Of a stretch of DNA of 64,000 nt, positions 35,345 to 45,540 are shown piece by piece. Every line of letters begins with the position of its first letter. Position 1 is the stretch's first letter. Below the pieces are notes generated by a model. That model was not told where the DNA came from. It worked only from the letters and a program-made list of their open reading frames with translations, and searched no databases. The DNA lies in NCBI GenBank assembly GCA_030762935.1, contig CM060899.1:13437001-13501000 (forward strand), given 5' to 3'. Position numbers and translations under genes: made by a program. This DNA comes from Hymenopus coronatus. Its lineage: Eukaryota; Arthropoda; Insecta; Mantodea; Hymenopodidae.

Positions 35345-35880
35345 CTAGTAGTAGTAATAATAGTAGGGTTTTAGGTCACTCAACTACAAAAGTTATTAGC
35401 ACCCAAAAAACAACAAGGAATTAAAAATCAAGGCACAAGGCCCACACACTAAAACTTAAAAACACAATAAAAACCTGGCTAAATATTGTCAGCAGCTGGG
35501 GACATAAATAAAATCAAAGGGAGCATAAAAAACAGAAGTCACAGGAGACATAAAAGCAAGATGCTTCTCTAAGCTTCAGTTTCCAGAAGTTCCATGAATT
35601 TCTGTAATGTTATTACAGGATTGCTGTGCAGTATTTTTGTTCTGAATTCTAATGAGCCGTGAGTGCCTTGAGTGTTAGCATGCAGTGGTACTCCAGCCAA
35701 GAATGTTGGCCACCCTTAAGTTGTGTGTCAAGTGATAGTAAAGATAGCACACAAAGTATTTTAAATAAGTTAACCACCACATTTTCTGCTTGCTTATATA
35801 GATGGACATACACAACAAGGAGTGGTAAATGTGGCAATAGAGTGATCACAAGGAGCGCTAAAGTTGGGTGAATAATCAAT
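35345..35880 (-). mobile_element. LINE 3' end: degenerate ORF2 tail, 3' UTR and terminal repeat
   Basis: Read from the right, a degenerate cysteine-bearing C-terminal stretch (to about 35560) is followed by noncoding sequence. It ends GTAGTTGAGTGACCTAAAAC, CCTACTATTATTACTACTAG. This parallels the AGTTGAGCGCCCTTAAACACC end of the LINE at 49852, with a TAC/TAT repeat in place of CAT. Confidence 0.5.
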
Positions 35881-36429
35881 TCTCCCAGACTGTAATTGTT
35901 TTGCCTAATGTTTTAGTATGAGATGATATGATAATAGCATTTGTGGATTTAATCATGCGATAAGTTCACACATGAGGCTTTAGGTGGTTATCAGCAGCAA
36001 GGAACCAGACTTGAGGTTGTTGTAAGATATCTTCATAGTGGTGAGTTTTAAGTACTTTGTGGAATATATGTTCAAGTATACATTATGAACCATTGTCCTC
36101 TTTGTCTTTTAATTTAGAGCAGCGTGAGTTTGTAAGCAATAAATTATTTAAGAAACTGAGTGCATACCGATCGAGTCCTGAGATGACACCACTATTGGGA
36201 TAGGAATGCGCATGGGTAGGAGTAGAGAAAAAGTACATGGGAATAATGTAGTAAAGTTACAGTCTTGTGGCAGCAGAGGTTACCGCGCTGTGCAAGGATA
36301 AAAGGCTGCTCTAATATTGTCTTCTTCCTACTGCAAGGTTCATGCAGTCATCTGATTTTTGCATGCACAAAAGCGATCTCCAGCAGAGATCCATTGCTAA
36401 TTGTTTCACGTATCTTCTGTAATCGACGT

Positions 36430-36757
36430 CCTCTTGCCGAGATTTTACTACAAGGGGAGGCCTTACATGCTGATAGGTATTGCCAGAGGGCAATCCAGAA
36501 CAAGAGATATAGGATGCTGACAAAAAGCATAACACTACTGCATGACAATGCAAGACCCAATACAGCCAAGACCACATAAAACATGTTGAATAAATTTGGA
36601 TGGGAGATCTTTCACCATGCAGAATGAAGTGACATCCTGGCTCCCCCAGATATTGGTGGTTGACTCCTATGACTTTGACATACAGTTGATAATGTACCAT
36701 TACGATAAATGCCTCAACAATAGTGGTGACTACGTTGAAAAAAAGTTAGTGAACCTA
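36430..36757 (+). pseudogene. Mariner transposase, C-terminal half
   Basis: The blocks EALHADRYCQ, RAIQNKRYRMLTKS, ITLLHDNARPNTAKTT (36265-36579 frame) and, in the next frame, YDKCLNNSGDYVEK (about 36697-36738) are classic mariner C-terminal motifs. The Asp of LLHDNARP is the second catalytic acid. The SPDLAPSD block is degraded to PPDIGG-like codons, and several residues before RRAIQNK are deleted. SINE1 begins just after the mariner stop region. Confidence 0.75.
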
Positions 36758-36992
36758 TTTTGCTTTTGGATAGTGATAAATGCCCACTGTTACTAGAATG
36801 GTACAGCAACATTGACACTGATGACATATAGAATGAAGATGGAGCACTGGTGGAATGTGATGGCTGGAGAAACCAGAGAACTCAGAGAAAACCTGTCCAC
36901 CACAAATCTCACATACGGTCGCTAGGGTTCAAACCTGGGTTGTCTAGGTGAGAAGCAAGTGGTCTAACCACTTGGCCTTGATGCGGCCCGCT
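36758..36992 (-). mobile_element. SINE1, nearly complete
   Basis: From left to right it shows the complement of the tail (GATAGTGATAAATGCCC), the body (GAAGATGGAGCACTGGTGGA), the B box complement (GGTTCAAACCTGGG on the + strand) and the A-box head (complement near 36955-36985, TGGTCTAACCACTTGGCC). It lies directly downstream of the mariner remnant. Confidence 0.8.
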
Positions 36993-37108
36993 CAATTTAA
37001 TTATTCCAATAAATATTTCTTGCTAACTAATCCTTATCTTCTCTTTATTGGTCATCAGGGTTTACTTTCTGGATGCACCTTGTAAGCTGGCAACATTATT
37101 CCTAGTCA

Positions 37109-37823
37109 AACACTGAAATTAGGGTCTTTGGTAAGGAAGGAGGCACTTAAAATTTTCTCTGTAGTCAAAAGGAAACTTTTGCCTCTTCAGCTATTCAGTC
37201 ATGAGGAGATTATATTGGCTCGGTTGAGTATTGGCCACTGTCGTTTTACACACAGCTACCTGCTTCAGAGGAAACCTGCTCCTATCTGTCCCCTGTGTGG
37301 ACAGCAATTGTTGATGACCCATGTGCTGCTGGAGTGTGCTTGTATACATCCACGAACCACTCTGCCGCTGCTAGCCATGCTAAAACAGATCCCTGCAGAT
37401 GATACCAGAGCAGTAGACAGAATTTTTAAACTTTTATCTCATGTGTCTTCTACACTGTCGGTCTAGCTTTGGTTTAGTTTTTTTTATTTTACTTTATTTT
37501 GGTAAAGGGGTAGTAGCCCAGTTCTGTATGTTATAAACATTTTTAGCACTTTCACGTTTAGCAGTGGTTTTTGTTACACCTCTTTGCTGCATTTTAATAG
37601 TTTTTCATCTTCCCTTTTGGTTTCTGCCATGGGCAGTATCGTTTCCATCTGCTTTTACTTCTGATTCTGCTGTTATTTATTTCTGTGCTATTTTTTATAG
37701 AGTTTTATTTGTGTTTCAAACCACAATATATTTTATGTGGGTGCTAAATACCTAGTTATTGTGTGCCCTTAAACTCCATTCAACATCATCATCACCATCA
37801 TCATCATCAGAACACTGGAAGTT
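37109..37823. repeat. Possible diverged target duplication of the 37121-37810 LINE
   Basis: AACACTGAAATT at 37109-37120 and AACACTGGAAGT at 37811-37822 differ at two of 12 positions and bracket the LINE fragment. Confidence 0.45.
37121..37810 (+). mobile_element. 5'-truncated I-group LINE: ORF2 tail and 3' UTR
   Basis: An open 112-codon end of ORF2 (37128-37466) reads EEIILARLSIGHCRFTHSYL, PAPICPLCGQQLLMTHVLLE and DDTRAVDRIFKLL, closely matching residues near the end of the 50118 ORF2. It includes the C-x2-C...H...C cluster. A T-rich 3' UTR follows to GTGCCCTTAAACTCCATTCA and an ATC repeat at 37784-37809. Confidence 0.9.
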
Positions 37824-37845
37824 GTACACAGTGAAACATAATTAC

Positions 37846-38130
37846 ACATTGGTTACAAAATGAGTCGAATTTACACTTGAATTGCTTTATTAAGTAATAA
37901 ATTACCTGTACATGTTTCACAGGCATATGTTGCCTACATCACTGACAGATTTCGACTGGCAGGCCTGCTGTTGTTATCCACAGAGGAATCCACAGAAGAC
38001 ACCAACAGCAGGCCTGCCAGTCAAAATCTGTTGATGATGTAAACAACATATGCCTATGAAACATGTCCAAGTAATGTATTACTTAGTGAAGCAATTCAAG
38101 TGTAAATTTGACTCATTTTATAACCAATGT
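37846..38130. mobile_element. Palindromic MITE, 128-bp inverted arms
   Basis: Left arm 37846-37973 and right arm 38003-38130 are inverted copies, for example CAGGCATATGTTG versus CAACATATGCCTAT, and CTGGCAGGCCTGCTGTTG versus CAACAGCAGGCCTGCCAG. The loop is about 29 bases. TA dinucleotides lie next to both ends, compatible with a mariner-type non-autonomous element. It carries no ORF. Confidence 0.85.
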
Positions 38131-38159
38131 ATCATCATCATCATCTTTGTGATTGTGTT

Positions 38160-38522
38160 ATCAGTAGACAATTTTCCAAAAAAGTGGCTGCCACAATCTC
38201 TAGATCTCAATCCAACAAACTTTTGGCTGTGGGGTTACCTTAAAGAACAAGTTTTCCCGACACATCAACAACCCAACACTAATTGAAAAGATGCTATCTC
38301 ACAAAAAATTGCTCATATTCCAAGATATCTGCAAAATTGTGTGCTGGTAGCTGCAGAAAGAATGGTGTATATTGAACAAGAGAAAAAAGGATATCTCCCA
38401 ATATTTTAGAAAATCACATTATTTTCCCAGAATGTGACTTCTTTTGTTGTTGTTTTTATCTCATATATTATAATATTTGTAATGGTTTAAAGTTTTAAGT
38501 GATATCTGAAAGACCCTCTACT
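38160..38522 (+). pseudogene. Mariner/Tc1-superfamily transposase C-terminus and 3' end
   Basis: The frame 38050-38286 contains VDNFPKKWLPQSLDLNPTNFWLWGYLKEQVF, the SLDLNPxxFWLWGYLK block with the third acidic region. The next frame continues IPRYLQNCVLVAAERM. The end CTGAAAGACCCTCTA (about 38510-38522) is the complement of a terminal repeat starting TAGAGGGTCTTTC. The start of the element is absent, and the palindromic MITE lies upstream. Confidence 0.65.
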
Positions 38523-38524
38523 TT

Positions 38525-39236
38525 AAATTTAAATGATGCACTTTACAAAAAATATTGCATGTATTACTTTGTAATTAACTATTCACTAGTTAGTCACAAA
38601 CTGTTTTAGTTTCTATTGAGACTATTCCGAAAATCATCAAGAAGTTGTGGAGTCTGTACTGCAGTTGTACCAACTCATTAATAAACATAACTTCAGTTTT
38701 TCCTATTCAATGAATATTTTGGATAAAAAAATGCAAGCAAAAAGAAACAACAGCAAATATTTTTACCCAAATTTCCATTTCCTTTTAATTTCTTGCTGAT
38801 TTGAAGAAACTCACTGCTGCAAACACAACAGAGCTCTGTTTGCGTTCCAAGTAGTTAAATTTGAAGGTCTGGCTGTCCCAGCAAGTTGAACATGTATTTA
38901 ACAATACTGTGGAGATAGGCAGTGGCAGAGCCAGGGGATGTTTTGCTTGTTGGAAACATCCCCACAATAGAAAGCAGTAGAAAAATCTGATTTTAATTTC
39001 AATTGCGGTACTTTAATCTATAACATAAAATGGATTTTTAAGGATATCTATTTTAACTAGAATTTATTATTATATGATTTTATACAAATTTTTACAAAAT
39101 AGATACCTATACATAGAGTGGGCTATGTTACTAGTGAAAAGTGGGTAATTCTGCACAACGTCTATATTAATTTTGTCATCTGCTAAACGGAAACTAAGTC
39201 AGGGTATCTAGTAGGAAATAAAAATAAAATGTGGGG
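38525..39236. other. No gene recognised
   Basis: AT-rich sequence with no recognised frame, repeat or RNA gene. Confidence 0.35.
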
Positions 39237-39567
39237 ATTGTGGTGAAAACACAGAAAATAATTTAAAATCAAGCATATGTAAACAATTTGCCATAGCTGA
39301 TATATGTGTACTGCTAAACTGTGGCAAAAACACAAAGTAATTTAAAACCAAGTATATGTTAACAGACCAAAAAATATTCCCGAGCTGATATATGTGTACT
39401 CCTAAAATGTGACAAAAACACAGGAAGTAATTTAAATCAAGCATATGTAAACTGGACAAAAAAAATGCCTGACCTGATATATGTGTACCTACTGCTAAAA
39501 TGTGACAAAAACACAAAGTAATTTAAAAACAATCATATGTAAACTGAACAAAAAATATAACTGGCCT

Positions 39568-39570
<3 letters not shown>
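39237..39570 (+). repeat. Tandem repeat, four units of about 80-94 bp
   Basis: The pattern GTGxxAAAACACA - AGTAATTTAAA - CATATGTAAAC - CTGATATATGTGTACT recurs from about 39240, 39319, 39408 and 39502. The last unit runs directly into an AT microsatellite. Confidence 0.85.

Positions 39571-39626
<56 letters not shown>
39571..39626 (+). repeat. (AT)28 microsatellite
   Basis: An uninterrupted AT dinucleotide run of 56 bases, adjoining the tandem repeat. Confidence 0.95.
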
Positions 39627-39629
<3 letters not shown>

Positions 39630-39939
39630 AATTATTGAGGAAAATAATGTGTAATATCCCTACTACTAAGTAACTATACTAAAATATGTATATACTATAT
39701 ATTACTTCATATTTAATTAACACTGTATTTATAAATACAAATTTGAGAGTAAATTAAAAGCATATACATGAATATGTTTTTAAGAAGAAACAAGCATCTA
39801 CAGTACAACAAATATAGCTGGTACTAGCATATAGGAAATTTTTCTCAGTTAATTTACAGAAAATGTCGGAAAACCGGGTCCATCGTCCATGAGAGCAGAT
39901 GATCACAGAGTTAGTGAATAATAACTCAGACATTAGCAG

Positions 39940-40258
39940 AGTTAAAAGACAGTGGCATTGTTGACAGTGATGATAAGTGATAACATAGATGATTCTACAT
40001 TATAATGGACAGTGACCTTAGATGAGATTCAGAAATCGAGAAATGTGATGATGAGTCAGAAACTGAGATAGAAAGTGTACAAAGTAATGTTACAACTTTC
40101 CTAAGGAAAAATGTTTTCTTTGGAACAAAATACCCCAACAACAAAATGTTCAAACTAGAGCGCACAATATTTTAATTCATCTTCCTGGATTGCGACCTCC
40201 AGCTAAATCTATTGTAAAAGTCCCAAACCCCAAAATGTATGACAGTTATTATTCTCCA
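39940..40258 (+). pseudogene. piggyBac-type transposase, N-terminal remnant
   Basis: An acidic stretch (DSEIEKCDDESETEIES, about 40020-40080) is followed after a frameshift by HNILIHLPGLRPPAKSIV (about 40165-40218) and MYDSYYSPMKW. The HNIxxHLPG block after an acidic head is typical of piggyBac-like transposases. No catalytic aspartates remain, because the sequence jumps to SINE1 at about 40268. Confidence 0.65.
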
Positions 40259-40267
40259 ATGAAATGG

Positions 40268-40396
40268 AGCTGAACGATGGCCGAGTGGTTAGACTACTCG
40301 CCTCTCAACTAGATGGCCCAAGCGACCACATGTGAGAGTTGTGGTGGACCAAGCTGTGCAGGGGCAGGTTTTCCCCGGTATCTCTGGTTTCCCCGG
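40268..40396 (+). mobile_element. SINE1, head and front half
   Basis: GATGGCCGAGTGGTTAGACT (A box) and the body CACATGTGAGAGTTGTGGTG are present. The B-box region is degraded and the 3' half and tail are missing at the junction with the piggyBac C-terminus. Confidence 0.75.
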
Positions 40397-40645
40397 AGAC
40401 TCACATAAGAGGAAGTCTTTCACACAATTTACTTCAAGAACTGAGACTCAATATAAGAAGAATTTTGAGGCTCCCTGACAAAATTCCAGATGAAGAACAG
40501 GTTTCTGAAAACAGAAAAATGTGTACCCTGCGCCCCCCGAAACTGAAAAGAAAGACAGGATACCCTTGCTACAAGCTATGTGCAATATGTCAAAAAGTTT
40601 GTCAAAAAATGTGTGTCCAATTTCGGCAGCAAAAGACTTGACAGT
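40397..40645 (+). pseudogene. piggyBac-type transposase, C-terminal cysteine-rich tail
   Basis: The 100-codon frame ending at 40641 reads RIFRLPDKIPDEEQ, then CTLRPPKLKRKTGYPCYKLCAICQKVCQ. A run of KRKT followed by closely spaced cysteines fits the C-terminal cysteine-rich domain of piggyBac transposases, which binds the element ends. It matches only in pattern, and individual cysteines are shifted. Confidence 0.5.
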
Positions 40646-40819
40646 TTATACTACACAAAAGGGTTCAATTTTCTAAATAAAGCAAATAACTACTTTTTCC
40701 CGAATATTATAAAGTTATTTAAGTCAAAAAGTTTTTATTTGTGAACTTTTTAATAGAGTGAAACAGTTTTTAAACAGTCATGCTGTCAGGATTGTTCACC
40801 GCAATTGTTTTAAACTTAC

Positions 40820-40883
40820 GCGGTCTCTCAGACCTCCTGTACCAATTATGTTATATTTTCGTACCATACCAGTTGAGGGTTAA
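40820..40883 (+). repeat. Candidate piggyBac right end with TTAA
   Basis: GGTCTCTCAGACC (a short palindrome near 40821) followed by CCAGTTGAGGG and TTAA at 40880-40883 looks like a piggyBac-type end at its TTAA target. The matching left end was not found upstream. Confidence 0.4.
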
Positions 40884-41196
40884 AGAAAAAATCGCCACCA
40901 CAATTGGGAATCGAACTAGTGACCTCCGCGAGAAATGCAGTTTATTACAGCGAAACAAATCCAAGTTTTCATATTTCCATATTTCACATTCGGGGCACTC
41001 TGCTTAGCAGATGGTAGGAATATAGAGCGTTGCACTGAATTACCGAAAAAGAATAACTGATTTTGTATAACCACAATCATAAAGTTGTTACTAACGTAGG
41101 TACGAACCAACAAACTATTAACCTTCGAGGAATTTGGATGCACAGAGGAAGGAAAATACATTTGAAATGAATACTTAAACAATTAATCCAGTTTAC

Positions 41197-41343
41197 CTTT
41201 TTGATTTGCAATGAGGGAACTAATTCCAAAGTTAACTCTGTTATGTGCGTTAGTTCCGTTTCTGTTCCGTGTTGCCAGTCGGCTTCTTGCTTAATTTCAA
41301 CCTTCATATTATTTAGCATTTCAGTATTACTCTTAAACACCAC
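41197..41343 (-). CDS. Candidate first coding exon of a zinc-finger-type gene
   Basis: A 49-codon frame starts at 41343 (alternative Met codons at residues 9 and 13) and reads MKVEIKQEADWQHGTETE, ending LQIKK at a good donor, AAG|GTAAAC (phase 0). Arthropod C2H2 genes often begin with such a leader; I-K-Q-E is a sumoylation consensus. The upstream sequence contains TTTTCCCGCCGTTAA and is less AT-rich than its surroundings, as expected of a promoter or 5' UTR. The gene could be the one ending at 9241-10528 on the same strand, but the phases differ (0 against 2), so at least one exon between them would be needed. Expression is not shown. Confidence 0.4.
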
Positions 41344-41548
41344 TACTTATTATAAATTAACGCGTTTCTTCTTTTGCTCCAGAACACAAATAAGTACAGA
41401 GTACTAGTCTGTCTTACTAGTAATAATTAACGGCGGGAAAAGTGTGTCGTTCCAAGCCGGCTTCAAAGTGCCAATATCATCCAGAAGGCCTTCTAGGTTA
41501 CGTTTGATCTACAGGAACTACGAAAACCATTCAACTATACTTGGTAAA

Positions 41549-42424
41549 CAATCTGATGTGTTCCGTTCGCATGACATTCTGCACATCTGTGCAACAAATT
41601 GTTGTTAAAAAACTTATGCTTCTATTTACTTCATGCTAATCGAGAAAAAATTAGCAGGAATAGTCGTATTACTTGCTTCCTTGTAAGTAGAAGCAAAATA
41701 AGGGAGTACCATATGTTAAAGTAAGGTCAAAAGCTAGTTGCTATGTGACTGAAATTCCGTTGTTTGTATGGACAATAATTGACAAATTCCTATATGCGAA
41801 AAGTGTAAATGTTTTGAAGCTGAAACCAAAGACAAGGAATATCTCAAAAATGATCAACTTCACGAAAAATGTGTATAACATAAATTGTGTGTTTTAACGT
41901 GCTCTACAATTTTTTTCTGGTAAGTTTCTGTCCATCTCTTACGGTTTAGCACCAATGCAAAATTCCGTAAAATGCATCCAGTATAAAGTAGTCCTCAGTG
42001 TCTACTCCCATAAAATTCAGGATATACATTTTATGTATCGCGTAAATATCTTCAATATACGATATTTTAATCAAAATCATTAGAGCCTTTTTTGAGAAAA
42101 TCAAACATTTCGAAAAAAAGTTCCATGTTAAGAGTAGTTTGAGGTGGAGGGATTTTTCTCAAAATCTTCGTGTCGCATCTCTGGAAGATGCTAAACTTAA
42201 CTACCAAGTTTGCTATTTTACCGACTTTCCGATTTTTAGTTATCGTGTTCATAGACACACGGACACACACACACACACTCAACCATTTTTTTTTTTTTTT
42301 TTTTTTTTGATAAAGGGGACCCTACAACATATATTTCCGGTGATATCTCGGTATCAAATTTTTGAGTGGAGTGCAATACCTTCTCTGTACACTATGTACA
42401 TAGTATGTGTAGAGAAAGTAATAA
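41549..42424 (+). repeat. Family X repeat, copy 1
   Basis: It opens AATCTGATGTGTTCCGTTCG, passes GGAATATCTCAAAAATGATC, TTACGGTTTAGCA, CGATATTTTAATCAAAATCA, TCTTCGTGTCGCATC and a CA tract (42261-42282) with a T-run, and ends CTCTGTACACTATGTACATA, GTATGTGTAGAGAAAGTAA. Ends share ACTTTCTCTA-like inverted sequence. No protein is credible; it looks like a non-autonomous DNA element. Confidence 0.8.
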
Positions 42425-42629
42425 TTAAACGAAAAACAAAATCGTAAATTCTAGTGTGTTACATGCACATAACTTTCTCTAGCTGTTCCATTTATAAACT
42501 ATAATAAATAAATATATATATATATATTATTATTTTATTTATATAATTTTAATCGAGATAAACATTAGCAGAATTCTTCTTATTAGTTGCTTCCTTGTAA
42601 GTAGAGGAGAAATAAGCAAATGTAAATGG

Positions 42630-42905
42630 AGTTTTATTTATGGACGCTCTTTAACTTCTGCGGATCTCAGCGTCCCATTCTATACTGGGCGTGAAATACG
42701 GCTTAATTTTACTCAGAGGCCTCTTTATCAGACTTGAGAATCTTTTACATGACATAGATCTACGACACGGGACCCTTCCGAAGGAAGCCATGCCAAGGAT
42801 TTTTACGCCCGAAAAAGTCCACTCTCCTCCGCCGGGTTTGAACCCGCTACCTTGGTATATAAAGTTAGCAAGGTACTACTCATGGAGGTCGACAGGAAAA
42901 TAGTG
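42630..42905 (-). mobile_element. SINE2, second tRNA-derived SINE family
   Basis: On the minus strand a B box (GCGGGTTCAAACCCGGC) is followed by GGGCGTAAAAATCCTTGGCA, GGGTCCCGTGTCGTAGATCT, CATGTAAAAGA and a GAGCGTCCATAAATAAAACT tail. The GTCGTAGAT...CATGTAAAAGA...GAGCGTC-TAAATAAA order is a widespread arthropod SINE body. It has no resemblance to SINE1. Confidence 0.75.
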
Positions 42906-43130
42906 GAATACACTACGCTAAAGCGATAGTGAAATTTTTTAAAACCTGTTCGCTATGTGAAAAAATTGAGGTTCGGTTCGATTAGCTTTGCATGGTGCCG
43001 TTTGAGAAAGATTATTTTAAAATTGAATTCAATAACAAGGCGTATCTCGAAAACGGTCAAAACAAAACGTATATGAGATAAATTGTGTGTTTTAACGAGA
43101 TATACATTTGACGTGTAGTTTCTTTCTTTC

Positions 43131-43134
<4 letters not shown>

Positions 43135-43182
<48 letters not shown>
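43135..43182 (+). repeat. Poly-T tract, 48 bases
   Basis: Uninterrupted T run inside family X copy 2. Such tracts are error-prone in sequencing and assembly. Confidence 0.95.
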
Positions 43183-43183
<1 letters not shown>

Positions 43184-43537
43184 GTACGTTTTAAGCGTTC
43201 AACCTATTTAGAATCTGTAAGTATTATAAATAACCATACGCCTAAATGGTAAGAGAATTATTAATGTTATGCAAATTTAGAAAAAAAATCATCCAAAATA
43301 AAAATATATTAAAGGCTGTCCTTTGAAAAATCAAAATATATATTTTATTTTTGATTTTTGATGCAAATATCTTTAATATATGGTACTTTAATCAAAATCG
43401 TTAGAATCGTTTTTGAAAAAAATAATCATTTTTTTTTTTCAATGTAAAGGAGTGTTGCGGGAATTTTCTTGAAAATGTTCTTGGCGCATCATTGGAAGAA
43501 ACAACATTAATACCAAGTATGGACTTTGACACACACA

Positions 43538-43589
<52 letters not shown>

Positions 43590-43802
43590 GAGCTATGCTG
43601 TCCATAGACGAGCGCGCGCGCACACACACACACGGACCTTGTTCTAAAAATGCTTTTCTGAGGCGCAGGAGACCACAAAGCATATATTTCCGGTGAAATC
43701 TCGATATCGAATATTACGTTCTCTAGTTACTACAAGCATTGTACGTACATACTTGCTAGAGAAAATAAAAAAGTGGAGAAAAACATCAGCACTATTCTAC
43801 TT

Positions 43803-43940
43803 ATAAGTTGTAACACATTTTACTTTCTCTACACGTCCTATGTACACAGTGTGCAGAGAAGGCATTGCATTCCACCCAAAAATTCGATACCGAGATTTCA
43901 CCGGAAATAGACATTTTATTGGGGTCCCCTGTATCCAAAA
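43803..43940 (-). repeat. Family X repeat, copy 3 (end fragment, inverted)
   Basis: The + strand reads TTTACTTTCTCTACACGTCC, TATGTACACAGTGTGCAGAG and CCGAGATTTCACCGGAAATA, the complement of the last ~130 bases of copy 1. Confidence 0.8.
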
Positions 43941-44797
43941 AAAGCTGATGTGTTCCATTCACATAAGTTTCTCTACATCTCCGCAACAAATTACTCTATT
44001 TACTTCATCTAATCGAGAAAAAATTAGCAGAAATAGTCTTATTACTTGCTTCCTTGTAAGTAGAAGCGAAATAAGGGGGTACCATAGGTTAAAGTGATAG
44101 TCAAAAGCTGGATGCTATGTGACTGAAGTCCCTATTTTTGTATGGACAGGAGTTCACAAAGTCCTGTATGCGAAAAGTATAAATTTTTTATAGCTGAAAG
44201 AAAAAACGAGGAATATCTCAAAAACAATCAACTCCAAGAAAAAATGTATATTACATAAATTGTGTGTTTTAAAATGCTCTACATTTGATGTGCGGTAATT
44301 TTTTGTCCAACGCTTACGGTTTAGCAGTTATGCAAAATTCCGTAAAATGGACCCAGAAAAAAGTAATCTTCAGAGGCTATTCCCAGAAAATTCAAAATAT
44401 GCATTTTATTTGTCAGGTAAATATCTTTAATATACGATATTCTAATCAAAATCGTTAGAGCCATTCTTTTTGGAAAATCAACATTTTCGAAAAAAAGTTC
44501 CAAGTAAAGGGTAGTTTGGGGTGGGGCAATTGTTCTCAAAATTTTCGTGTCGCATCCCTGGAAGACACTAAATTTAAATACCAAGTTTGTTATTTTACCG
44601 ACTTTCTTTTTTGAGTTGTCGTGTGTTCACGACACATACACACACGCACACACACACACATATTTGTCTGAAAATACATTTTTTGGGTACAGAGGACCCT
44701 AAAACATATATTTCCGGTGAAATCCCGGTATCGAATTTTTTGGTGGAGTGCAATAGCTTCTGTATACACTATGTACATACTTCGTATAGAGAAAGTA
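43941..44797 (+). repeat. Family X repeat, copy 4
   Basis: Full-length in the same order as copy 1: CTGATGTGTTCCATTCACAT at 43949, TACCATAGGTTAAAGTGATA, TTACGGTTTAGCAGTTATGC, AATATACGATATTCTAATCA, TTTCGTGTCGCATCCCTGG, a CA tract (44635-44660), and the end GTATAGAGAAAGTAA at 44797. Confidence 0.85.
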
Positions 44798-45540
44798 AGT
44801 ATTTTCAGAAAGAGGTCCGTGCCTGTCCGTGTGTCTGTGAACACGATAACTTAAAAACGAAGTCGGTAAAATACCAAACTTGGTATTTAAGTTAAATATC
44901 TTCCAGGGATGCGACACGAAGATTTTGAGAAAAATACCTCCAACCCAAACTACCCTTTACATGGAAATGAATTCGAAATTTTTGATTTTCTCAAAAATGG
45001 CTCTAATGATTTTGATTAAAATACAGTATATAAAGGTATTTAATGACAAATAAAATATATATCTTGAATTTTCTAGGAATAGTCTCTAAAGACTTCTTTA
45101 TTCTGAACGAATTTTGCGTAACTGGTAAACCGTAAAAGATAGACAATATCTTACTACACAAAAAATGTAGATTACGTTAAAACACACAATTTGTCATATA
45201 CCTTTTTTTCGTTGAATTGAACGTTTCTGAGATATTCGTTGTTATTTGTTTCAGATTTGAAATACTCTCACACAAAAAGCTGTAAACAGCTGGCCATGCA
45301 TAGAAACGAATTTCATCCACATGGCAACCGGCTTTTAAAAGATTAGACTATCGTTTTAGCCTAATGTGTTTCCTTATTTTCCTCCTACTTACAAGGAAGC
45401 AATTATTAAGACAATTTGTAGTAATGTTTATCTCCATTTGTGTAAAGTAGATAGAAGAATGTGTTTTTTATCAATAATTTGTTACAGCGATGTACAGAAA
45501 GTCATGTGAATGGAACACATAGGATTTTTAACACCGTAGC
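44798..45540 (-). repeat. Family X repeat, copy 5 (inverted, meets copy 4 end to end)
   Basis: On the + strand it runs backwards: GGTCCGTG and CTGTGAACACGATAACTTAA, GATGCGACACGAAGATTTTG, AAAGGTATTTAATGACAAAT, TAAAACACACAATTTGTCAT, GTCATGTGAATGGAACACAT at 45502-45521. It lacks its outer end at 44798, so copies 4 and 5 form a large imperfect palindrome. Confidence 0.85.

Larger units (their letters stand above)
42447..43768 (+). repeat. Family X repeat, copy 2, carrying a SINE
   Basis: It starts TCTAGTGTGTTACATGCACA TAACTTTCTC and follows the order of copy 1 but is more diverged. It is interrupted by SINE2 (42630-42905), a 48-base T-run (43135-43182) and a CT tract (43541-43585). It ends near 43768 with CTTGCTAGAGAAAATAA. 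Confidence 0.75.

Noticed and set aside
40884..40960. tRNA-like B box (GTTCGATTCCC on the minus strand)
   Set aside because: The flanking arms do not pair and no A box or anticodon arm is convincing. It may be a SINE relic but cannot be called.
44590..44917. Open frames in family X copies (for example 72 to 87 codons)
   Set aside because: Frames are not kept between copies and run through CA tracts, so the repeat is treated as noncoding.
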